From: Adiantum capillus-veneris
Taxonomy: Eukaryota; Streptophyta; Polypodiopsida; Polypodiales; Pteridaceae
Direction of reading: 5' to 3'
DNA: 64,000 nt
NCBI GenBank assembly: GCA_014529385.2
Contig: CM043960.1
Span: 38,018,781 to 38,082,780 of the forward strand
Shown here one piece after another: positions 20,434 through 29,429 of the stretch (positions within the stretch are counted from its first letter, which is position 1; the number at the start of each line of letters is the position of its first letter). Under the pieces are notes generated by a model. It saw only the letters and a program-made list of their open reading frames with translations, had not been told where the DNA came from and ran no database searches. A program made the position numbers and the translations under genes.

Positions 20434-21150
20434 TGTAACAAACTGCTGACATGTCAAAGCCTAAAGAATGGAGCCAACTTACAGATGTGGCCGAGGGGCC
20501 TATACCCTAATTTCTGCCAAAAACCCTAACTGCTGAAACCCTAATTCTGGAAATCCTAACCCTAAAACCTGCAAACCCTAATTCTGGAAAACCTAACCCT
20601 AAAACCTGCAAACCCTAATCTGGAAACCCTAACCCTAAAACCTGCAAACCCTAATTCTGAAAACCCTAACCCTAAAACCTGCAAACCCTAATTCTGGAAA
20701 CCCTAACCCTAGGGGCAGCAAGCAGATTTCCGAAAAATTGCGCTGGCTGATGACGTGGGAGGCTGTACGGATTTCCGTGATTTATGCTAGCAGCTTTTTG
20801 GCATTGCTTTTTGGACCAAGAGCTTTTGAGTTTTGAAGGCTTTTCACTGTAATTGCTTTTTAGGCCAAGGGCCTTTAAATATGAGGTTAGGGCTCATTCT
20901 CTGGCATGCTCCCTGGAGAAGGTGCAGAGTCTGGAGTACCGGCTTGTACTATGTTGATGCAATATAAAGAAATACCGAAAGGGGCGCCAAGGTTTGGGGC
21001 CAATACTCTCTGGGGTGGAATTCCGCCACTCCGTGTCGCGTGTAGTTTCTCTCTCTCTCTTTCAGTTCAGTTGGTATTGAAGTGCTAAAAGTCTGTTCAG
21101 TCTATTCAGTCTGTTCTTTTCTATTGGCACGTGGTGCCCGTCTTGTGACA
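20434..21150 (+). repeat. N2 5' LTR with telobox minisatellite
   Basis: tgtaacaaac...gtcttgtgaca. The region 20533-20712 consists of five units of about 37 bp, each with 'aaaccctaa' and 'ccctaaccctaaa' (plant telobox-like). The conserved core (aaataccgaaaggggcgcca) is near 20971-20990, followed by a CT tract (21048-21061). Confidence 0.9.
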
Positions 21151-21272
21151 GTGGTATCAGAGCATCAGGCGTGTGCTTTTCTGAAAGCATACCGGTCACC
21201 CTTACTTCATCGCACATCGGGTGCTCTCCCGTCTTCACCGCTCATGTCTAACAGGGCATAAGCCATTAAGAT

Positions 21273-21670
21273 CACTTGCAAAAGAAGGATCCCAGATTTG
21301 TTACGAGTCACTATTTTTCTCAGAAGCAATGCCATGCAGATGTTGATGTCTATAGCTACCAAGCCGCACACTTCCAAGGACTTGGCAAGCTTTCAAGAAA
21401 ATTTTTGCCCGAAGTTATATTGTTTCTTACATCTTCCTTGGAAGTGCAACTTCTGGCAGAGTGGGGTATCCTGAAATGCTTGCAATGGAAACCCTAGCAG
21501 ATTATAACTTGAAGTTTCTCGACATCTCCCAGTAGATGTCTCTTCACGATCAAATGACCTTGGAGGTCCAGTGCGATTGCTATCTTGGGACTACCATCAC
21601 CGCCAAAGAAACACTGTCTATCCAAGAGCTGATGGACCATGCTATGCTCGGCTACAACCTTACGGAATGA
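21273..21670 (+). pseudogene. Decayed short ORF of N2, unknown protein
   Basis: Across frames, 21273-21670 encodes remnants that match the minus-strand N2 copy at 48793-48250. Shared elements are SNAMQMLMSIATKPHT, WKCNFWQSG, the LADYN segment, and then MSLHDQMTLEVQCDCYLGTTITAKE. Two copies keeping the same protein-like text suggests a once-translated product of about 190 residues beginning shortly after the primer site. I do not recognise a domain. Frameshifts and stops make this copy inactive. Confidence 0.5.
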
Positions 21671-21925
21671 ACCTAATCCTAATTTTTGGTGCAGGTTCCA
21701 GGATGGAAAGTCAATCAACTTTTCGAGCTCGACTGATGTCGAAATTGCTTTTTAAGTTTGAGTTCTGTTTGATCTTGTTTCGTGATCCTGTTTAGAATTT
21801 GTTTGAAATGGATGGCATCTGTTTTGAACCTGTTTTGGTGCCGATTTGAATTGTTTGACTTTGGTTTGATACTAGTTTCAATGATTGGTGATTTTACTCC
21901 CAGGTGGAGAAGTGAGAAATATTGT

Positions 21926-22150
21926 TTTGGTATTGTTTGAACCTCGGAACGACGCAGGCTGATGCCTGGGGAGCGTTTCGTCGTATGTTTGAAAACCTCG
22001 GAACGACGCAGGCCGATGCCTGGGGAGCGTTCCGTTGTATGCTAGAAAACCTCCGAACGACGCAGTCCGATGCCTCGGGAGCGTTTGGTTATATGCTTGA
22101 ACCTCCAAGCGATGCAAATTGTGGTCTGGGGAGCGTTTGGTTGTACAGTC
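21926..22150 (+). repeat. 54-bp tandem repeats in N2
   Basis: Four units contain 'cctcggaacgacgcaggc' and 'gcctggggagcgtt' with decay towards the right. The same array appears reversed at 47740-47960 in the minus-strand copy. Confidence 0.85.
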
Positions 22151-22459
22151 CTCTGAGCTCATGGCCCGGACCTTTTTAGGTTATTTGCGGGGTAAGTGAT
22201 GAGGTAGTCGTTGAGTAGCTTCATACCGCAGACTGTTTGTCTCGGGGGAGTGCTCAGCGGCGTTGTTTGTTGTGTCTTGTAACATGCATATGTAAACATT
22301 TGTGTTGCATTATGATGTGCCAATTACTAAATATTCCTAATTGGATGAGATTGCTTGGGTATGTAATTTTAGTGCATCAAGACACCCGTGGAAGATCAGT
22401 AGGGTCTGGGTGTGATGGCTAATTTTACTACGCCGGAATATCAAGAGTTCCGATCTGGA

Positions 22460-22628
22460 CGAAAGGAGAAGCTAACTCCTTGATCAAAACAACCGAAAGG
22501 AGAAGCTAACTCCTTGATCAAAAGAGCAAAAAGCAGAAGCTAACTCCTTGATCAAAACAGCCGAAAGGAGAAGCTAACTCCTTGATCAAAACAGCCGAAA
22601 GGAAAAGCTAACTCCTTAATAAAAAAGA
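22460..22628 (+). repeat. 34-bp tandem repeats in N2
   Basis: Five units of 'gaaaggagaagctaactcct' plus 'tgatcaaaacagc'. They are missing from the minus-strand copy (46648-49468), so this array expanded in this copy or subfamily. Confidence 0.9.
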
Positions 22629-22699
22629 GCAAATTGATTGTCCCTCGGAGTGACCCTCGGAAATTTTTTAGCTAACTTGAGTTATTTTGCAGATATGCT

Positions 22700-22737
22700 G
22701 TAATCAGGGACGATTACTCTCTTTCAAGAAGGGGAGA
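22700..22737 (+). promoter_or_regulatory. Hairpin plus polypurine tract of N2
   Basis: GTAATCAGGGACGATTAC (22700-22717), then 'tctctttc' and the purine tract aagaaggggaga, abut the LTR at 22738. Confidence 0.75.
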
Positions 22738-23516
22738 TGTAACAAACTGCTGACGTGTCAAAGCCTAAAGAATGGAGCCAACTTACAGATGTGGCAGAGG
22801 GGCCTAAACCCTAGTTTCTGCCATAAACCCTAACTGTTGAAACCCTAATTTTGGAAACCCTAGCCCTTACTACTGAAACCCTAATTCTGGAAACCCTAAC
22901 CCTAAAACCTGCAAAGCCTAATTCTGGAAACCCTAACCCTAAAACCTGAAAACCCTAATTCTGGAAACCCTAATCTTAAAACCTGCAAACCCTAATTCTG
23001 AAAACCCTAACCCTAAAACCTGCAAACCCTAATTCTGGAAACCCTAACCCTAAAACTGCAGAAATCCTAACCCTAACCCTAAGGGCAGTAGGGAGATTTC
23101 TGAAAAATTGCGCTGATTGATGACGTGGCAGGCTGTACGGATTTCCGTGATATACGCTGGCAGCTTTTTGGCATTGCTTTTTGGACCAGGAGCTTTTGAG
23201 TTTTGAAGGCTTTTTCACTGTTATTGCTTTTTAGGCCAAGGGCCTTTAAATATGAGGTTAGGGCTCATTCTCTGGCATGCTTCCTGGAGAAGGGGCAGAG
23301 TCTGGAGTACCGGCTTGTACTATGTTGATGCAATATAAAGAAATACCGAAAGGGGCGCCAAGGTTTGGGGCCAATACTCTTTGGGGTGGAATTCCGCCAC
23401 TCTGTGTCGCGTGTCGTCTCTCTCTCTCTCTCTCTTTCAGTTCAGTTGTTATTGAAGTGCTAAAAGTCTGTTCAGTCTGTTCTTTTCTATTGGCACGTGG
23501 TGCCCGTCTTGTGACA
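22738..23516 (+). repeat. N2 3' LTR with longer telobox minisatellite
   Basis: As the 5' LTR, but the telobox array (about 22825-23090) has about seven units instead of five, which accounts for its extra length of about 60 bp. Confidence 0.9.
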
Positions 23517-23521
23517 AGTGG

Positions 23522-23909
23522 TAAAACTTTCCAATCATTACTATGGGCCGTTTAAGATAATTGACCTAGTGAACAATGTGACATTCTAACTAGAGCTACC
23601 GTCTAATTGGAGGATCCATAATCCTTTTCATGTTAGTTTACTCCGGCCATATGTGGGACCGCCTCCAAGTTAGACTATTTGCTGAGGACCCCTGAGATTG
23701 AGGAAACAGAAGAGATACTCCAACCAGAAGAGATTATTCATCGTCAGTAGCGGCCACTAAAATTTGGAAAGATTACACGGAAGTATTTGGTAAACTTCAA
23801 GAATTATTCCGCTTTGGATGCTCAATGGATGACCAAGCAAGAATTAGCATCTTATCCCAAGATCCTGGAAGGATATGTACAAGCACTACAAATGAAGATA
23901 ATTGTTTAG
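23522..23909 (+). pseudogene. Integrase C-terminus and chromodomain, second part (after N2)
   Basis: The frame resumes KLSNHYYGPFKI and then WRIHNPFHVSLLRPYV, the canonical end of chromovirus integrase. A chromodomain follows, with YLVNFKNYSALDAQWM (about 23785-23835), the aromatic and acidic pattern of the fold. A few stops are present. The chromodomain is thought to direct insertion through histone marks. Sequence wording is close to elements D and F. Confidence 0.75.
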
Positions 23910-25140
23910 AAGCCAGAGGGATGTTGCTGAATTGACTATTTTCCTTTTTCTTCTTAGTAATTTCTATTTATTGAAATTAGGATATTTGCACTTGAATTGT
24001 TAAGTTAGGAGTTGTAGATCTACAAGAATTGATAAAAGCCATCAAGAACGGACATCTTTGATGTGTCATATGATGGGTGACATTAAGCATCGTGAAGGAG
24101 TTGTTCCGTAAGTTTTGTGGGAGAGACCAGGAAACAGATATTCCCTATGCGTCACAGGATGGGTGACGGGAGCATCAAATAGGAAAAACTATGTTGGTCA
24201 GGGAGGAAATCCGAGATGGGTAAGTATTACGCGTAAAGATCCAAGCACATGAATCAAGATGGTTTTTGAGAAGCTTTGGATAAAAAGCAAATGCTTTCCC
24301 GTGAGGAAATCTATGTCTGCATTGCATTTGTGCATGTGGTTGCATCCAAGGACTAGGGACGCCTGGGAAGTGTTGTGTAGCATCAGTTTTCAGCTCACAA
24401 GTTTTTTTGAGTTTTTGAACAGGTTCACACTTTTTTAATAAGTGGGCAGCCACTTCTTAAAAATAAGGCAAGATAAGGAGGCCCCCCACCTGGCTAAAAA
24501 CAGCATATCAGAAGCAATCTCTCTCCTCTCTCTAGAAATCTGCTGCCAATTTTTTCTCTCTTCTCTCTCTATTTTGGTCGCCCCCCCCCCCCCACCTGCT
24601 ATTGTTGGGAGAAAAGCGTCAGGTCTCCTTGCTATTCCTGTCACCCTCTAAAACCTATAAAAGCAACCCAAGCGCCCCCACTTCCGCCAGTGTGCCAACA
24701 CTACTACCTCTGCCGCACCTTTAACGGTGTTGCAAGTGATCGCGACAAGTTGGAGTACAGAGGTTGCTTTTTCGTACTCAAAGCGACAGGTGTAGTTTGT
24801 GCATACACTCTACTATCTTGCTACCGTGTTTGTGTTTTTGTAGGTTACTTTATCCCATAGAAGAGCAAGGAAGCTTCGTCCTATGCTCGGGGATTCCGAA
24901 AACGGAATCCGTGATGGTCTGCGGAGCTTCAACGCTCTAAGTACAGACCGGGAGGTATCTAAGTTGAGAGCTAGACTCTCGGATTTCCCTAACGGGAAGG
25001 AACTCTCGGATTTCCCTAACGAGAAGGAAACGACCATCGAGTCTAAGATTTAGAACAAAGGGGTTACTCCGATTCTTGTGCTTGTCAAAAGATTCTCCCT
25101 AAATAAGAATTCCCTTTAGGGGGAGGGGGGGACCCATCTT
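23910..25140. other. Unassigned AT-rich DNA with a possible LTR promoter
   Basis: I found no coding region. A 12-base C run lies at 24586-24597. A TATA-like 'cctataaaagc' is at about 24654. A perfect hairpin gattccgaaaacggaatc lies near 24892-24909, and a 27-bp tandem duplication (ctctcggatttccctaacgg) at about 24976-25030. The purine run 'ggggggagggggggac' precedes 25135. These features suggest the 3' untranslated and LTR portion of a decayed element, but no terminal repeats were matched. Confidence 0.35.
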
Positions 25141-25687
25141 TTGCTCCCCAATGATGTGTCGATCTTCTCCTTTCTCCCTCTTTTGGTCAAATTCTATTTA
25201 TTTTTTGCAAATAAACTGTTCATGTGCGCTCCCGTTTATGACACCAAAGATAAATTGCAATTTGCAAAAGACAAAACAAATCAGCCATCCATCTCCTCGA
25301 AGAAACACAGCCATACAAGATCCCAATGTTGTCCAAACACATCTTTGAAGAAGAAAGTTGAAAAAAAAAAATTATCCCCTCTCAATTCGAAAGCCACAAG
25401 CTTGCTCCCCTTGCGGGAGGCCACAGCAAAACAACTCCATCTGGGAAAACCGTACCATCCAGCAATGCTCCACATCCTAAATCCTCCACAGGGTTCCCCT
25501 CTATCAAGAAAGGTGCAGATAAACAAGGGTAGAAGACGCGGAAGTCCTAGACAAGGGTCCATAGCCTCCACATACCCAAATCAGCCCCGCACAAAGAGAA
25601 CGGAGGGAAAAACAGCAACCTTCTTCTCTCTCAATCAAGCCTCCACAGAGGATCCAAGGCAATCAAGACACCAAGGCTCTAATACCA
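25141..25687 (-). mobile_element. 5' interior of a minus-strand LTR retrotransposon
   Basis: On the minus strand, 'tggtattagagcc' (about 25675-25686) is a tRNA-Met-like primer site immediately after the LTR ending at 25688. What follows is a leader and a short frame without recognisable motifs. The left boundary is unknown. Confidence 0.4.
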
Positions 25688-26273
25688 TGTCACAATAGGC
25701 AGCAAAAGATGTGATGAAGACACGAATAGGCCTCCAATCTAGTGGACACCTAGACTCCAATCTGGCTTGACTCCAAAAAGATCCTTTGACACTAGAGAAC
25801 GCCTGCAATGCCATATACATATACAAGGCAACTGGGGAGAAGAGAGATCACTAAGGTAGAAAGAGACGACATGTGAGAATGAGAGAGAGAGAGAGAGAGA
25901 TCTGGGAAAGGCTCTCCATGCTGATACAAAGCTGCATATACAAGTGACAAAGGGTCCGGCATAGACGTGACATGCCCTCGATGGATAGACGCTTGGTACA
26001 CAACTGCTACTGCTATTGCCATCTCCTCCTACACATGAGACCACTGACTCGGCCTGCACCTGGGCAATGACTCCAACACTAGTCCTCCTCCTGGCAACAA
26101 GAAAGAGCTGGAGAAAGAGGGACGTGCCTCAAGGCTTCTACTGTGGCTGCCCTCTAGAGCGTATGGAGGTCTCTCCTCTCCTAGGCATGTACAACAAGAG
26201 AAGTGCTCTCTCTTTGCACATGATGCCCATTGAATGGCCATCATGGAGAGAATCTTCTGCCCATCGCCCTACA
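25688..26273 (-). repeat. Candidate minus-strand LTR
   Basis: On the minus strand the sequence runs tgtagggcg...cctattgtgaca, with TG...CA ends, then the primer site. A TATA-like 'tatatgtatatgg' lies near 25811-25825 (minus). Its outer edge is exactly the start of the element F LTR (26274), so its own target duplication cannot be seen. The second LTR is not in the window or not recognised. Confidence 0.45.
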
Positions 26274-26747
26274 TGTCACAAAGTAGGGGGCTAATGATAT
26301 GGCAGTTCGCTCGCGTTTTGCATTGACTATTGATGTGGCAGTTGTACGGATTTCTACGGGTTGCGTTGGTGGGTCTAGCGCTAGCTTTTAGGACATGATG
26401 CTTTTAGACTTGATGCTTTTCATCTATACTGCTTTTGGATGGCCAAAGGCCTTTAAGTTGCTGAGGCCTCACTTTTGGCAGATTAGCTTGGGAGCGGGGA
26501 GCTTGCCAAAGAGAGGACTCTTAGACATTGTGCTTGTTAAAGCTTAATAATAAAGAGATACCGAGAAGGGGCGCTAGTCTTTGGGGCCAGTGCATCTGGG
26601 CACAAAACTCCGCCGTTTTTTTTGCATTCAGTACCTTTGTACTTTTGTATTCAGACAATTGTACTAGTTTCACCACTTTGTATCAGCTGGTCTCATAGGT
26701 CATTTTGGCCTTTTGAAGAGGTTAATATATCATATCATATCATATCA

Positions 26748-26803
<56 letters not shown>

Positions 26804-26881
26804 CAGTTCAATTTAGTTGTTTTCAGTTTCTTTCACGTGTGTTGCTCTAGATCTTCGCCTTGGGGTGTCCAAGTCTGCTAC
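26274..26881 (+). repeat. 5' LTR of gypsy element F
   Basis: It runs tgtcacaaagtag...gtgtccaagtctgctaca and is followed by the primer site gtggtatcagagc at 26882. The conserved core (agataccgagaaggggcgct) is near 26551-26571. The CT tract near its end has received a LINE fragment (26617-26750), so the tract is now 26751-26799. Confidence 0.85.
26617..26750 (+). mobile_element. Short 3' fragment of the M-family LINE in the F LTR
   Basis: The segment carries the M-family 3' block (tctcataggtcattttggcc, ttttgaagaggttaata). It ends in (catat)n and then a CT array. It lines up with the last 130 bp of M1 (8150-8303). It sits at the CT tract of the LTR, as M1 and M2 do in the element A LTR. Confidence 0.8.
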
Positions 26882-26946
26882 AGTGGTATCAGAGCTCAGA
26901 CGATTCTTCTTTTACGAAGGATCCGATCCCTATACTTGCAACACAC

Positions 26947-27127
26947 ATGGATTCAGTCAACGAATCCTGCCAAGAGGAAATTGTTGCATCCGATCACTTG
27001 GTGAAGAAGAAACCAACGAGGATTCCACAATGGGAGTCGACCTCTTTTCAAGGAAGTACGGTCCAATTCCACCCTCACCTTTTGAAAGAATGGAGATACA
27101 ACATCAAGCACAGGTCGACGCCTGTGC
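26947..27127 (+). pseudogene. Element F gag, part 1 (before element D)
   Basis: The frame starts MDSVNESCQEEIVASDH, 65 bp after the primer site, and stays open to the target site of element D at 27123-27127. It resumes at 32989 (different frame, one small shift). The start is chosen because it is the first Met after the primer site. Similar initial text occurs in D at 27849. Confidence 0.7.
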
Positions 27128-27344
27128 TGTCACAAACAGGTGACGTGGCTGCCCAGTACACACACACACCCTCCCTTGGCATGGGACAATCCCTGGCAGG
27201 CAAAAAAGATGACGTGGCTACGGGCTGTACGGATCCCGCAAATTGCGGAGAGTATGACACGTGGCAGCCCATACTGAATTCCGTGTTTTACAACGCTTTT
27301 TGCGGCAGAGTTGGTGGCAGCTCTTTGTTGCTTTTCTACACAAT

Positions 27345-27397
<53 letters not shown>

Positions 27398-27777
27398 TTG
27401 CTTTATTTAGGGGCTCAAGAGAGTTTGAGAGAGAAAAGCCCTTTCTGCTTTATTTTTCAAGCTTTTGATTTTCAGCTTTTGGGGACTTCTTTTGGCATCC
27501 CTTGTACTCTTTAAATAAGTGGGTAGGCCACTCACAACTCAGAGCATCTCGACGCAGAGTCTGAGTGTGAGCGCCTGCCCGCACTCTTGTACTTTGAACA
27601 CAGATTAATACAAAAAGAAATACCGAAAGGGGTGCCAGTCTTTGGGGCCAATATCTCTAGGCACGGAACTCCGTCGGGCCAATGTCGAATCAATTATGAA
27701 CTGTGAACTGTTTTTTTGAAGTGGTTATTTGTGCTGTCGCGGTAGATTCTCGACTTGGAGTGTCCAAGTCTGTTACA
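27128..27777 (+). repeat. Element D 5' LTR
   Basis: TG...CA ends. TGACGTGGC-type boxes lie at 27141, 27209 and 27257, with a (GA)n array at 27348-27394. A TATA-like 'tttaaataag' is near 27511, and the conserved core (aaataccgaaaggggtgcca) near 27617. Confidence 0.92.
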
Positions 27778-27848
27778 ATGGTATCAGAGCACGGCCAATT
27801 TCTCTTCTACGGGAAATCCGATCCCTAATTTTTTTTCCATAGCACCTA

Positions 27849-29425
27849 TGGCTTCGGGCAAGGATCAGTCAACTCCCATTGCATCCAGAGATGCGGGAAG
27901 GGATCACAACGAAGATTCAGGCAAGGAGTATGGCCCGCCTCTGCCTACTCAAGCGAAGCATAGGGAGATGGAGCATCGTCAATTGATCGGCGATGCAACA
28001 AAGATGATGCTCAATTTTGCGAAGGACCCAAATTTGCAAAATATATGAACGAGACTTCTTGCGAGGAGGTGCACAAGCAGTGGCAGAAGACCACAAAACC
28101 ACCCCAAAAACCCGCTCTCAAGAAACCTCCTACTCCCAAGAGGTATACAGAGAAAGAATTAGGAGAGGTGGTTGATGCATGAATTGCTCAGCTTTTTGAC
28201 GCGCAGAACAAAGCTAAAAAGCAGAAGAAAGGCACCAACTTCCCGAGTTATTTGGGTCGTCGATCTAAAAAGGCAAGAAAGCAGAAGAAGTGTGTTCGAT
28301 TTGAAGGAGTACCCGATTCTTCTTCTTCTTCTTCTTCTTTTTCTTCTCACAGTTCTCCGAGCTCATCTGACTCAAGCCAAAAAGACAGAAAAGGCAAAAA
28401 GCGAAGCAAAAAGCAACGCTTCGGAAAGGGCAAGAAAAAGGCAAAGAAGTCTAAATCTTGCCCCGTGGTTGACAGCTCTACACAGGACTCGTCTACAGAT
28501 AGTTCGGACTCTGATGACAGCAGCTTTTATGCAAAGAAGAAGAATTTTTACAAAGCCAACCAGTATGACTTTCTGGAAGACAAAAGCAAGAAAGTCCGAG
28601 AGTTTAAGGAAGGTGGACAGTCAATTAAATTTGACACATTTTTTGGTTATAGAGATGCTTCGAAGGCTTTGTCTTTTATACAGTAGTTTGACATCGCTTT
28701 CGCGGGAGGGCGTTACTCAGAACACTCTAAGATTCAGAGAGCTGCCTCTTATTTTAAGGGGAATGCTCGAACTTGGTGATCCACGCTTCTATTAAACAAG
28801 ACTACGCCAGTTAAATGGCTGAAATTCCAAGAGGCATTTTATTTCTTCATGGCTGACTCAAAGAGTATGAACGCGACATACGAACTACTTGGAACCATCT
28901 TCGGATGACCAAGAAGGACACAGTGGACGCTTATTGCGGGAGATTTTGGAGCTCTTTTCTACCCGCCTCTTCATTTAAGATCTCGTTCAAGGAACAGATT
29001 GAGCGGTTTACCTTGGGTCTACCTACAGAGATCCGAGATCACTGCTTGGAACAACAGTCAGCTTCTATTCACGAGTTGATGAGTCATGCGAAACGGGGTT
29101 TTCCCATTCACTCTAGCAGTTTGACCTACCCCACCGATGAGATCATGACACAAAGAGCCGAATAGACTTCAACAAATGAAAGTAGAAAGAGGAAGAGCAA
29201 CCCAGAAAAGAAAGATGCACGACCCAAGCTTACTCCTCAGGAGAGAGCTCGCTTCATCAAGGAGGGGAAGTGCTTTGGATGCGGGGAAACTGGACATATC
29301 TCCGCGAAGTGCCCTATAAAGGCACAGAAAGAACATAACGACAAGGACGATGAAAGGCCTGAGAGTTTGAGAGCAGCTGAGGAACGAGGAGAAAAAGGCA
29401 AGATGAAAACAGGACTGGTTCCAGA
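27849..29425 (+). pseudogene. Element D gag with zinc knuckle
   Basis: It begins MASGKDQSTPIASRD and shifts frame several times (27849-28048, 28172-28795, 28252-28686, 28905-29165). Visible parts are a Lys- and Ser-rich tract (28270-28500) and the EGGQSIKFDTFFGY start of the capsid-like region (28605-28650). Capsid text KEQIERFTLGLPTEIRD lies near 28990-29040. A CCHC zinc knuckle (CFGCGETGHISAKC) sits at about 29274-29312. Gag coats the RNA in cytoplasmic particles. At least four lesions are present. Confidence 0.8.
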
Positions 29426-29429
29426 TTCC

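Larger units (their letters stand above)
20434..23516 (+). mobile_element. N2: non-autonomous LTR retrotransposon with telobox LTRs
   Basis: LTRs at 20434-21150 and 22738-23516 enclose 1.59 kb. Perfect duplications 'agtgg' lie at 20429-20433 and 23517-23521. The primer site gtggtatcagagc is at 21151, and a hairpin and purine tract (aagaaggggaga) precede the 3' LTR. The interior holds a short decayed frame and two minisatellites. There is no polyprotein. Removing it rejoins an integrase frame, which confirms the boundaries. A second full copy lies on the minus strand at 46648-49468 and a solo LTR at 11885-12592, so this is an established family. Confidence 0.92.

Noticed and set aside
20533-20712. 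CCCTAA-rich repeats as an interstitial telomere
   Set aside because: The units are 37 bp with only short CCCTAA motifs, and they occur in both LTRs of N2 in step with the LTR. They are part of the LTR, not telomere remnants.
21151-21170. tRNA-Met gene fragments near LTRs
   Set aside because: The short 'tggtatcagagc' matches are primer sites complementary to a tRNA end. No cloverleaf is present.
22460-22628. CRISPR-like array (34-bp repeats)
   Set aside because: Units are directly adjacent with no unique spacers, in a plant LTR element.
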